Shown here: piece after piece, positions 26,082 to 34,055 of the stretch
Numbering within the stretch: position 1 is the first letter of the stretch
Layout of the letters: each line of letters starts with the position of its first letter
Source: JBCCQH01 sp039024435
GTDB lineage: Bacteria; Bacteroidota; Bacteroidia; J057; JADKCL01
Length of the DNA: 64,000 nt
Direction: 5' to 3'
Assembly (NCBI GenBank): GCA_039024435.1
Contig: JBCCQH010000022.1
Span: forward strand, 1-64,000
Translations under genes and position numbers: made by a program
Notes under the pieces: generated by a model
What the model was told of the DNA's origin: nothing
The model's database searches: none
What the model saw: the letters and a program-made list of their open reading frames with translations, nothing else

Positions 26082-27122
26082 GTGAAAAGATACTTACTGG
26101 CTTTTCTGTTGGTCTTGCCTGCGTTTGCGTCCGCCCAAATCGGAGGACGCCACGTGTACAGCTTTTTGAATCTGACTCCGGCGCCACGGACCGCTTCGCT
26201 GGGCGGCATCAACATATCGACTTACGATCACGACGCAAATTTTGCCTACCAAAATCCGGCGCTCCTGAACGATTCCATGCACCAGCAGGCCAGCTTCTCC
26301 ATCGCCAATTACCTCTCCGACATCACCTACGGCTACGCGTCGTACGCCCACCATTTTGATCAGATCGGGGCGACTTTCCACACCGGGATTCAGTATTTGA
26401 GCTACGGACAAATGATCCAGGCGGATGTATTTGGCAATCAATTGGGAAATTTCTCGGCGGGGGATGTTGCCTGGCTCGTCGGAGGCTCGATTGAGAAAGA
26501 TCTTTTCCGTTTCGGCGCCAACTTCAAAGTGGTGAACTCTAACATCAGCGGGTTCCGCTCCCATTGGGGCCTGGGATTCGACCTCGGGGGCGCCTACATT
26601 TCAAAAAAGGGCAATTTCACTGCAGGCATGACCTTCCGAAACATTGGCTTCAGCATCACCCGCTGGAACGTTGCGGATGAGCTCACCACGGGCCTTCCTT
26701 TCGAAATGTCCATTGGGCTGTCGCACCGCTTGGAGCACATGCCGTTGCGCTTTTCGGTGACCGCGACCAATCTACAAACCCCAAACCTGGTCTTTTACGA
26801 CCGCGATGCGCCGCCGGAAATCGATCTGAGCGGGGAACCCATCGAGACCAGCTTTCCGTTCTTCGACAACTTGTTTCGGCACTTTGTCTTTGGGACCGAA
26901 TTTCTGATTTCGAAAGGATTCAACATCCGTGCGGGCTACAACCACATGCGGCGGCAAGAGCTCCGGTCGACCAGCCGCGCGGGCATCTCCGGATTTTCCT
27001 TTGGGGTGGGCATCAAGATCAAAATGTTCCGCTTCGATTACGGACTGACTTCCTTCCACGCCATCGGGCCGACCCACCAGTTCATGGTCGCGACCAACAT
27101 CGGAAGCTTCAAGAAGAAGTAA
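26082..27122 (+). CDS. porQ: Type IX secretion system protein PorQ
   Basis: A 346-residue outer-membrane beta-barrel protein with a signal peptide (KRYLLAFLLVLPAFASAQ) and GTG start. The mature N-terminus, IGGRHVYSFLNLTPAPRTASLGG (split over residues 21-43), is the recognised PorQ family signature, and alternating beta-strands follow to a C-terminal aromatic-rich barrel closure (FRFDYGLTSFHAIGPTHQ). PorQ works with PorU, PorV and PorZ on the cell surface to process and anchor type IX cargo. It is divergent from hisS with 168 bp between. Its presence supports a Bacteroidota host and suggests that some window proteins with C-terminal sorting domains are surface-exported. Confidence 0.85.
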   Translation: MKRYLLAFLLVLPAFASAQIGGRHVYSFLNLTPAPRTASLGGINISTYDHDANFAYQNPALLNDSMHQQASFSIANYLSDITYGYASYAHHFDQIGATFHTGIQYLSYGQMIQADVFGNQLGNFSAGDVAWLVGGSIEKDLFRFGANFKVVNSNISGFRSHWGLGFDLGGAYISKKGNFTAGMTFRNIGFSITRWNVADELTTGLPFEMSIGLSHRLEHMPLRFSVTATNLQTPNLVFYDRDAPPEIDLSGEPIETSFPFFDNLFRHFVFGTEFLISKGFNIRAGYNHMRRQELRSTSRAGISGFSFGVGIKIKMFRFDYGLTSFHAIGPTHQFMVATNIGSFKKK

Positions 27123-27131
27123 GCGGAGCGG

Positions 27132-27617
27132 TCAGTCCGTCAACCACCGTTCCAAGCGCAGGTCGGCTTTTTCGGCCGTTATCAGATCTCCCATTTCATC
27201 GTAAAACTCGATCCGGGCCTTGATTTCCATCTCATCCCGCCGCCACTCGTAGCCCTTCATGCCCAGAATGATCGGACCGGTACCAACCGAGTCGAAGGTC
27301 TGACTGTAGCGAAAAAGTTCCCCCTCGATGGTATAGGGGCCCGCGCCGGAAAATGCGCGGAAATTGGCATTGGAGTAAAAGTTGTAGGTCAGCATTCCTT
27401 CCTTGGTGAAGGTAAAGAAATTGCCCTCCGGGAGGGAAACCGAAGTGTTCGTCAGGGTGGAATCGCCCGCTGCATACAGGACAAATGCCTCTTCGAGGGT
27501 CTTGAGCCGCCACTGGCCACCCTTTTTGGTCATCCAGTTTTCAAACTGTACTTCCTCGGAACAAGCAGCGAGGTTGAAGCAGAGCAATACCAGTAAAAGT
27601 GCGAAAAAACGGGGCAT
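27132..27617 (-). CDS. Lipocalin-like small lipoprotein (paralogue 1)
   Basis: A 161-residue lipoprotein: signal then LAAC with Cys at 19. The mature part starts with VQFENWMTKKGGQWRLKTLEE and carries the beta-rich pattern G-xWRLK..., GNFFTFTKEGMLTY..., FRYSQTFD. It resembles small lipocalin-like proteins. Two further genes upstream on the same strand share the layout NWLT/GxGxW..., so it is part of a family expansion. Its tail lies 9 bp from the convergent porQ stop. Ligand and location (outer or inner leaflet) are not known. Confidence 0.6.
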   Translation of the reverse strand: MPRFFALLLVLLCFNLAACSEEVQFENWMTKKGGQWRLKTLEEAFVLYAAGDSTLTNTSVSLPEGNFFTFTKEGMLTYNFYSNANFRAFSGAGPYTIEGELFRYSQTFDSVGTGPIILGMKGYEWRRDEMEIKARIEFYDEMGDLITAEKADLRLERWLTD

Positions 27618-27651
27618 GGCGATTGAATTAGTTGTTTAAAGATACAAAAGA

Positions 27652-28146
27652 TCACTCGGCTCGGACGGTCCGGAATTGCAGGGCGTGCGCCAGGGTGAGT
27701 CGGTTGGCGGCATCTTTGTAGGCGACCCGCAGGTCGATTTGCATTTCGTCCCGGGAGAGCTTGGTGCCCTGAATTTGGGTCTCGATGGGGCCCGCATTCA
27801 GGGAGGAGACCTGGGCAAAATAGCTGAACTGCTCCTCCTGGACCGCGTAGTCGCCGGAGCCTTCTACGGGTGCCCCCAGGGCTTCGGAGAAGAAGAAATA
27901 GGCCAAGGTCCCGGTCTCGCGGAAGGAAAACGTACTGGCCTCGGGCGCGGAGTCGAGGTAGGGGCCGGGGATCGAGTCGGTGGCGTTTGGGAACTCAATG
28001 AAGCGTTCCCGCAGCGTGGTTACGTTCCAGGTGCCTTCTCCCTGGGTGAGCCAGTTGTCAAAACGGACTTCCCGGTCACAGGAAAACGCGCCGGCGGCGA
28101 TCAGAACGGCGAGTAGCACAAACCCTACATTTTGGAATCTTTGCAT
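27652..28146 (-). CDS. Lipocalin-like small lipoprotein (paralogue 2)
   Basis: A 164-residue protein; the signal ends in GAFSC. The mature N-terminus, DREVRFDNWLTQGEGTWNVTTLRERF, parallels that of the gene downstream (SEEVQFENWMTKKGGQW...), showing that the two are paralogues. Both have a central beta motif ending in FSYFAQ/FRYSQ. It sits 34 bp upstream of paralogue 1, so co-transcription is likely. No catalytic motif is visible; carrier, sensor or structural roles are all open. Confidence 0.6.
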   Translation of the reverse strand: MQRFQNVGFVLLAVLIAAGAFSCDREVRFDNWLTQGEGTWNVTTLRERFIEFPNATDSIPGPYLDSAPEASTFSFRETGTLAYFFFSEALGAPVEGSGDYAVQEEQFSYFAQVSSLNAGPIETQIQGTKLSRDEMQIDLRVAYKDAANRLTLAHALQFRTVRAE

Positions 28147-28275
28147 ATCAGATGTCGATTTTGGCGGGAAATGGTCCCGGCCCGCCCCCGATTTGTTGCG
28201 GCATTATAAAGGGAAAATGCCAGAAACGAGGGGTCAAACGGGCACCCGAATTACAAAGTTTTGCCCTGCTTGCCC

Positions 28276-28788
28276 TTAATCGGGGACGAAGCGAATGGCC
28301 GTGTGGGTCATCACCAGGGAGCCGGTCCGCTCGCCGGTATCGCTGTAGATCAAGGCCGACGCGCGTACCCGGATCCGATCAGCATCCGTTTGCTCAATCG
28401 AAAGCTCCCCGGTGAGCGGATACTGCGGGTCAATATCGAATTGCTGGATTTTCCAAGTCGAAGCCGAGCCTTCTTCCGAGGCCAGCGCGGCATATCCTTG
28501 GAAGCGCCGGTTGACCTGCTCACCGTCCACAACAAATACCAAGCCCTCGTTGCCGTCAAAATCGACCCGAAAAAGCTCTCCGATGACCGTAGAGTCACCC
28601 AGGCTGGTTGAGTCATTGGCGCTGTTGAGTTGGTAACGTGTTTCTACGCCGCCTTCGCTGACCCATACCCCGTTGCCTTTGATGAGTTCCGTTTCCAGTT
28701 CGCTGGGCGGTTCGCAGGAAGTCAAGAACAGTGAGAAAAGCAACAGCAAAGCCGCGCCGGAGAAAAAAGTTTTGCTGATCTGATTCAT
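28276..28788 (-). CDS. Lipocalin-like small lipoprotein (paralogue 3)
   Basis: A 170-residue protein. The start at 28788 places a lipobox LFLTSC at the right distance, whereas the longer frame runs back through the citrate synthase terminator. The mature part, ETELIKGNGVWVSEGGVETRYQL, fits the same G-x-W pattern as the two downstream paralogues, and FRVDFDGNEGLVFVVD recalls their central strand. Distance to paralogue 2 is 129 bp, so it may have its own promoter. Function unknown. Confidence 0.6.
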   Translation of the reverse strand: MNQISKTFFSGAALLLLFSLFLTSCEPPSELETELIKGNGVWVSEGGVETRYQLNSANDSTSLGDSTVIGELFRVDFDGNEGLVFVVDGEQVNRRFQGYAALASEEGSASTWKIQQFDIDPQYPLTGELSIEQTDADRIRVRASALIYSDTGERTGSLVMTHTAIRFVPD

Positions 28789-28844
28789 TTCGCCAAAATA
28801 CACCCAATTCATAAGTTTGAAAAGAAAAAATGAGTATGTGTAAA

Positions 28845-28874
28845 AAGAAGAAAACCCCGCTTGCGCAGGGTTTT
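28845..28874 (-). terminator. Rho-independent terminator of citrate synthase
   Basis: On the minus strand AAAACCCTGCGCAAGCGGGG forms a stem with a short loop (28851-28874) and is followed by TTTTCTTCTTTTT. It sits 27 bp after the citrate synthase stop codon. Confidence 0.85.
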
Positions 28875-28900
28875 CCCAGAAAGACAGAATCCTTCTTTTC

Positions 28901-30205
28901 TTAGCGGTTTTCTTTTTCCACGAACGGGCGAGCCGTGTAACCAGTGTAGACCTGGCGCGGACGACCGATGGGATCACCATTGTCGCGCATTTCTTTCCAC
29001 TGGGCCATCCAGCCCGGCAGACGTCCGATGGCGAACATCACGGTGAACATATCCGTCGGAATACCGAGGGCACGGTAAATGATACCAGAGTAGAAGTCGA
29101 CGTTCGGGTAGAGCTTGCGGGCGGCGAAGTATTCATCGTTGAGGGCGGCTTCTTCAAGCTGCTTGGCGATCGGCAGGGCCGGATCGTCGATGTTCAGCTT
29201 TTCGAGGACTTCGTCGGCACTCTTTTTGATGATGCGGGCCCGCGGGTCGAAGTTCTTGTAGACGCGGTGACCGAAGCCCATCAGGCGGAAGGGGTCACTC
29301 TTGTCCTTGGCTTTGTTGAGCCATTTTTCGGTGTCGCCCCCGTCCTGCTGGATGGATTCGAGCATCTCGATCACTTTTTGGTTGGCCCCCCCGTGGAGTG
29401 GACCCCAAAGCGCGTTGATCCCGGCCGAAATTGAGCCGAAGAGATTGGCGTGGGAGGAACCGACAATCCGGACGGTAGAAGCGGAGCAGTTTTGCTCGTG
29501 GTCCACGTGCAGAATGAGCAGCTTGTTGAGGGCATTGGCGACGGCGTGGTCGACTTCGTACGGCTGGCCTTCTTCGGCGTACATCATGTAGAGGAAATTC
29601 TCGATGTAGCCCAGGTCGGGATTGGCGGCGATGTAGCCTTTGCCCGCACCGCGGCGGTAGATCCAGGCGGCGAGCATCGGGAGCTTGGCCAGCAGTTGGA
29701 TCATGGTCTGTTCTTTGACGCTTTCGTCCGAGTAAGGATCCAGCGATTCGGGATGGTAGCCGTGCAATGATCCGATGGTGGCGGCCAAAATCCCCATGGG
29801 ATGGCTGGTGGTCGGGAAAGCGTTCAGCAGGGTTTCCATGCTGGTGTCGAGGGTGGTCGCCTCTTTGACGCGCTGCTCCAGGCTTTCGAGCTGGGCGGCG
29901 CTCGGAAGTTCACCGTGGATCACCAGGTAAGCAACTTCCAGGAAACTGGCTTTGTCGGTCAGATCGTCGATGCTGTAACCGCGGTGGCGCAGGACGCCAT
30001 CTTCTCCGTTGAGGAAGGTGATGGCGCTCCGGGTCGAACCGGTATTTTTAAATCCGGGATCGAGAGTAATGTATTTCGATGATCCGCGGAGCTTGGAGAT
30101 GTCGATTCCCCGTTCGTTTTCCGTACCTACGATGACGGGCAGGCTGTAGGAATTTTCGCCGATTTTCAGCTCTACGGTCTCATTCAATTCAGCAATTTTG
30201 GACAT
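28901..30205 (-). CDS. gltA: Citrate synthase
   Basis: A 434-residue hexameric-type (type I) citrate synthase that condenses oxaloacetate and acetyl-CoA. Family motifs: LRHRGYSIDDL near the N-terminus, LHVDHEQNCSAST with the oxaloacetate-binding His, GPLHGGANQKVIEML with the first catalytic His, and FGHRVYKNFDPRA with the catalytic Asp region. The C-terminal part LYPNVDFYSGIIYRALGIP is normal for the family. It is a single gene with its own terminator. A candidate promoter with a perfect TAnnTTTG box lies about 50 bp upstream. Confidence 0.95.
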   Translation of the reverse strand: MSKIAELNETVELKIGENSYSLPVIVGTENERGIDISKLRGSSKYITLDPGFKNTGSTRSAITFLNGEDGVLRHRGYSIDDLTDKASFLEVAYLVIHGELPSAAQLESLEQRVKEATTLDTSMETLLNAFPTTSHPMGILAATIGSLHGYHPESLDPYSDESVKEQTMIQLLAKLPMLAAWIYRRGAGKGYIAANPDLGYIENFLYMMYAEEGQPYEVDHAVANALNKLLILHVDHEQNCSASTVRIVGSSHANLFGSISAGINALWGPLHGGANQKVIEMLESIQQDGGDTEKWLNKAKDKSDPFRLMGFGHRVYKNFDPRARIIKKSADEVLEKLNIDDPALPIAKQLEEAALNDEYFAARKLYPNVDFYSGIIYRALGIPTDMFTVMFAIGRLPGWMAQWKEMRDNGDPIGRPRQVYTGYTARPFVEKENR

Positions 30206-30511
30206 GTTCGCTCTTGTATTAATAAGTTGTATTTCAATAATTCGTGATACTTCAAAATTAAGAAACGTGCCTAGAAAAGTAAAAAAAATGTTGGCAGTTT
30301 GCGATAATTTTTTATTGAAATGCAGGAAGCTTACCCTTAGCCAATTGCGGCCGAGTTCCGGGGATTTGGGAGGAGACCGTAGTGGCCGGAGGCCGGCGGA
30401 CGCAGGCGGAAAATCGCCGAGTCACAAAATGCTGGCGGACACGGGTCCGGGCTTGGGCTTGCCCCCACAAAATGGTATCTTTCATTTCCTGAATTACCTG
30501 ATCAAATTCCC
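30206..30511. other. Intergenic region upstream of citrate synthase and of an unknown gene
   Basis: About 306 bp with no supported gene. The AT-rich half next to gltA carries the candidate promoter described separately. The GC-rich half (GGCCGGAGGCCGGCGGAC near 30380) has short palindromic words but no clear structure. Confidence 0.4.
30253..30260 (-). promoter_or_regulatory. Candidate -7 box of gltA (TAnnTTTG)
   Basis: TAATTTTG on the minus strand fits the Bacteroidota -7 consensus exactly, 48-55 bp before the gltA start. A good -33 TTTG/TTG element was not found at the ideal distance, so this is a candidate only. Confidence 0.4.
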
Positions 30512-31636
30512 ATGAAAGCCGCCGCGCAAAATCATCCTTCTGCTTCCACGCGATCTGTCCAGCACCGAAGCCAAAAAACGGGGAGTTTTCCGCCCAGGCA
30601 ATTGCGTGCCGCCCCGGCCGCTCCCTCCCGTGCGGTGGCTTGGACGGATGCCCGGCCCTCAGTTCCGGGCGCCGGGCACCCGTTACAGCGCTTTACTTTC
30701 GAAACAATGCTCGGCAGCCGCCGCCGCGGGACCAAATTGATCGAAGACATCGATACCCCGGACCACCTGGAAAGATTCATCTATGATCGCTGGGACAAAC
30801 AGTACCGCGATCATGTCATGAGTGAACTCAAAAAAAAGCTAATCCTCGAAAAAGACCACGAAATGGCGCTGGTCTTTAACGCGGCCATGGACCACTTGAA
30901 TGGGGGGCGCAACAAAATGAAAGTGCCTGCGGCCGATGCCATTCCGCCGACCGATCACTTCAAAAACACGATCATCAAGCTGGTGGACAAAGCCCCCCAA
31001 TACAAAAACATGGAGACCTTCCTCAAAAAAATTGCCCAGGGCGACGAAATCAACGGCTACAAAAAAGCCAACTTCTACGCGCGCATCTGGAGCCATACCG
31101 GTAATCGGCGCTACGTCACCCGGATGGGCCGCGCCCAAGGCCACCAGCACGAATGGCTCCCCACCAATATGATCGGCGAAATCGTCACCAAGACGCGCCG
31201 CTCCGACCTTTGGACCTCGCTGTACTTTACGCTGCGCAGCAACACCCAAAATGTGATCTTCAACAGTGCTGTGGTAGGCAAAAACAGTGGGGCAAAGCAA
31301 GTCATGACCGGCCACGTGGGCGCATTGAAGTACCGCACCAACGCCAAGCGCCTCATTGATTCCACGGTGTACCAGCCGGAGTTCCACGACGAGCTGCGCA
31401 AGGTGATCATCAACAATGAAGATTCCAGCAAGGTAAAACCCGGAGTAAAGAACGTGGTGGAAAGGTACGTTTGGCGGGGCGACGATCCTTTCCCCAGCGA
31501 TTCCTACATGCATCCACACCTGTACCACCAGTCGGCTCCGACTGAGCCCCTGTTTCCCCGCGGCAGTACCTTCAACTCACTGCGCGGCAAACAGCAGGCC
31601 TTCTACAATGTTCTCACTACGGTTAACTTGAAATAG
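30512..31636 (+). CDS. Unrecognised protein, possible secreted-toxin-like cargo
   Basis: A 374-residue protein with no signal peptide. The N-terminal 60 residues are low in hydrophobicity and rich in Ser/Arg/Pro/Ala (ASTRSVQHRS, FPPRQLRAAPAAPSRA), a style I associate with cargo of contractile injection systems in Bacteroidota. The rest is a compact mixed domain with GHQHEWLP near 210 and FNSAVVGKNSGAKQ. The His/Glu-rich motif could be a metal site, but no known nuclease or protease signature fits. It stands alone, and no injection-system structural gene is in the window. The assignment is weak and the ORF itself is likely real because it is long and codon-consistent. Confidence 0.5.
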   Translation: MKAAAQNHPSASTRSVQHRSQKTGSFPPRQLRAAPAAPSRAVAWTDARPSVPGAGHPLQRFTFETMLGSRRRGTKLIEDIDTPDHLERFIYDRWDKQYRDHVMSELKKKLILEKDHEMALVFNAAMDHLNGGRNKMKVPAADAIPPTDHFKNTIIKLVDKAPQYKNMETFLKKIAQGDEINGYKKANFYARIWSHTGNRRYVTRMGRAQGHQHEWLPTNMIGEIVTKTRRSDLWTSLYFTLRSNTQNVIFNSAVVGKNSGAKQVMTGHVGALKYRTNAKRLIDSTVYQPEFHDELRKVIINNEDSSKVKPGVKNVVERYVWRGDDPFPSDSYMHPHLYHQSAPTEPLFPRGSTFNSLRGKQQAFYNVLTTVNLK

Positions 31637-31726
31637 ATTTCCGCCGCCATTTCTGCTCCGCTCCATAGCGACTTTTCCCGCATTGGCGCCCCGCGCCGCT
31701 GGTCGCGCCGAATCGGCCGGTGGAGC

Positions 31727-32707
31727 TTGCGGCTGCTCGGCCTGCTCGTATTGGCGCTCTTTTTATTGGAAATCCTCTACCGCTATCAGGTTGTGGATAC
31801 CTACCGCCGCGAGTGGAAGCACTTGAACCCCAGGATTGCCGCCGGAAAGGAAATCGCATCCGGTGGGGTACTCGTCTTGGGTGACTCCTTCACGGCCGCA
31901 CCGGAAAATTGGGTGGACCGCTTGCGCCGCCGGCACCCCGAATTGCCGATTTGGAATGCGGCGGTGCCCGGGACGGGGATCCGCCAAGCCAATTTTCTCG
32001 CCCCCCGCCGCTTGGCCGCGACCCAGCCCCAGCAATTCATCTATCAGATCTACGTGGGCAATGACCTTTTTGACCTGCGCTTTCCGCTGAACTGGGAAGA
32101 CATCGGCGGGTGGCGCAACCTGTACTGGGGGCTGGCCAATCGCTTCCGGGGCTTGGGCTGGCTCAATTATGCCCTCGGTCAGTTCCGAGCGGCGCCCCCT
32201 CCATCCGGCACCACGGACGGCAAAAACCTTAGGCGGCCGTTTGCCCCGAACCGCTATTCGCCCCGCGCGCGCCTCTACCTGAAAGCCGAGCCCGGCCTGA
32301 TCGAAAATTCGGTCTTGGTGAACGGCAAGCGCGCCGCGGACTTTGAGGAATACCTGGGTTTCCTGGACGAATTGGTCCGCCGGGCGGAGGATGAAGCTGC
32401 CGCAATCTACCTGCTGGTCATTCCCCATTGTGCCCAAGTCCACGCCCGCTACACCGCCAGTATGCGGCAATTGGGAGCCGAAATCACCGACGAAAAAGCT
32501 TTGCGCGCTGCATCTTACCCATTTTTGCGGCGCATCGAGGATCATTTTGCCGGGCAGCCGCAAGTGCAGATCGTCAATGCCCTTCCGGTTCTGCGGGACC
32601 TGGAGGCGTGCGGAACCGCGGCCTATTTCACAAATGACATCCACCTCAGTCCGGCGGGTCAGCAAGCGGTGGCGGACCTGATGGATGAGCAGTTGGGGGA
32701 GCGTTGA
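31727..32707 (+). CDS. SGNH/GDSL hydrolase-like membrane-anchored protein
   Basis: About 326 residues. An N-terminal hydrophobic stretch (LLGLLVLALFLLEILY) looks like an anchor or signal. Block I is VLGDSFT, a later VGND is the block III oxyanion element, and the C-terminal NDIHLSPAG holds the Asp-x-x-His block V, so a catalytic Ser-Asp-His set is present. Similar proteins act as O-acyl esterases or polysaccharide modifiers. The start is uncertain: the frame stays open back to the TAG of the preceding gene (31634-31636), with no ATG or GTG, so the TTG at 31727 or an ATT is used. It is convergent with, and overlaps, the O-antigen ligase-like gene, fitting a glycan theme. Confidence 0.65.
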   Translation: MRLLGLLVLALFLLEILYRYQVVDTYRREWKHLNPRIAAGKEIASGGVLVLGDSFTAAPENWVDRLRRRHPELPIWNAAVPGTGIRQANFLAPRRLAATQPQQFIYQIYVGNDLFDLRFPLNWEDIGGWRNLYWGLANRFRGLGWLNYALGQFRAAPPPSGTTDGKNLRRPFAPNRYSPRARLYLKAEPGLIENSVLVNGKRAADFEEYLGFLDELVRRAEDEAAAIYLLVIPHCAQVHARYTASMRQLGAEITDEKALRAASYPFLRRIEDHFAGQPQVQIVNALPVLRDLEACGTAAYFTNDIHLSPAGQQAVADLMDEQLGER

Positions 32708-33926
32708 TTGCCGCCCACATGCCGAGCAGCGTGGCAATGGGGGGCCGGTAGAGCAGGTCATCAAACTGCCCGTGGACGATCCAAGTGCTCAGGGCAATCA
32801 CAGCGAGGAGGGAAATCACGTATTTTTCCTTTTGCCGGGAAGGGGGAGTTTCGGCGAGGAATTTTTTCCGGAAAATGTAGGCGTGACCGCCCAAAGCCAC
32901 CAACATCAGCGCGATTAAGCCCAAGGGGCCCGGCAACCCCGTTTCCGCGAGTGCCGTCAGCCCGACCGAGTGGGCACCGCCCTTCCACCCGAACCAATAG
33001 CTGATCCGCTTGATCTCGCTTTCATCCCGCAAATATTGCTTGAAGTCCGGGGCAAAAGTCCCCGGTCCATTGCCGGTGATGGGGTGGGCGCGCCACATTC
33101 GCCCGGCACAGGTCCAGCGCATCAGGCGTTCGCGGTTGGAAAAATCCGTTTGGGTATCGGCCGTCGAAAGCACGTACGGCAGCGGTTGGGGGAGTTGGGG
33201 GCGGTAGGTATAGTATTGACGCAACAAGACAAATGCGATCAGCCCCGTAGCCACTAAGCCGATCCCCAGCCGGAGGCGCCGGCGGAGTGTATTTTGGCCC
33301 ACCATCAGCCCGGCGATGCCGCCCCCGATCAGCCCCACCCAAGCGCCCCGCGAATTGCCGTAGAGTAGGCCGAGCAAGATCACCGCAACCAGCAGCCACC
33401 GTGCCCCCCACCACCAATTGGCCTCCCGCTGCCCCAGCAGCAGGGCCGGCCAAAGCAGATTCAGAAAGGCGGAAAACACATTGGCATCGGAGAAAAAGGG
33501 CCGAATTCCCGCTTTTCCCTGTCCCGGGGACAGAAAAAAATGCCACCCCAGCAAGAACAGGCTCCCCAGCACCAGGCCAAGGGCCAGGTGAGAAAACCGC
33601 GCGCGGCGTTCATTTCCCCCCAACACCATCAGATACCCCGCCAGCATCGGCAAGATCCAGGTACATCCACAGCGCAGCGAATCGAGCGGGCGCACGCTGA
33701 AAGCGGCGCAGATCAAGTACCAGCCCGCCAGTCCGAGGAGAATTTGCCCGAAGTGTGCCCCGAGTAATTCCTGCCGCCAATGCAGTGCGACCAGCCCGGC
33801 AAAAGCCGCCAATACCAGCCATTGCCCGACCGGAGAACTGCCCTCAGCGAAGAAAAATTCGGAAAATGGCAGCACCAGCCCGATCAAAAATGGGCTCCCA
33901 AAAGCGCTATGTTGGCCGGAGGGCAT
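32646..33926 (-). CDS. O-antigen ligase/polymerase-like membrane protein (Wzy_C)
   Basis: A 426-residue protein with about ten to twelve predicted membrane helices. The conserved loop of the ligase family is visible: NRERLMRWTCAGRMWRAHPITGNGPGTF spans residues roughly 265-292, with an Arg and a His-x-x-x-Gly pattern. The C-terminus is proline-rich. Such proteins polymerise or ligate surface polysaccharides at the periplasmic side. The last 62 bp overlap the end of the SGNH-like gene on the opposite strand. No other glycan biosynthesis genes are nearby, so the polymer is unknown. Confidence 0.8.
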   Translation of the reverse strand: MPSGQHSAFGSPFLIGLVLPFSEFFFAEGSSPVGQWLVLAAFAGLVALHWRQELLGAHFGQILLGLAGWYLICAAFSVRPLDSLRCGCTWILPMLAGYLMVLGGNERRARFSHLALGLVLGSLFLLGWHFFLSPGQGKAGIRPFFSDANVFSAFLNLLWPALLLGQREANWWWGARWLLVAVILLGLLYGNSRGAWVGLIGGGIAGLMVGQNTLRRRLRLGIGLVATGLIAFVLLRQYYTYRPQLPQPLPYVLSTADTQTDFSNRERLMRWTCAGRMWRAHPITGNGPGTFAPDFKQYLRDESEIKRISYWFGWKGGAHSVGLTALAETGLPGPLGLIALMLVALGGHAYIFRKKFLAETPPSRQKEKYVISLLAVIALSTWIVHGQFDDLLYRPPIATLLGMWAAINAPPTAHPSGPPPLADPPD

Positions 33927-34055
33927 GGCAGCAAATGGCGGTGAAAAATTACCGGGTTAAATCTGCCCGAGCAAAATCACCGGATGCATGTAAAGCGATT
34001 TTAAGTTAGCCTGCATTTAATCCAGGAACAACCAATTGGGTTGACCGATTTATCC

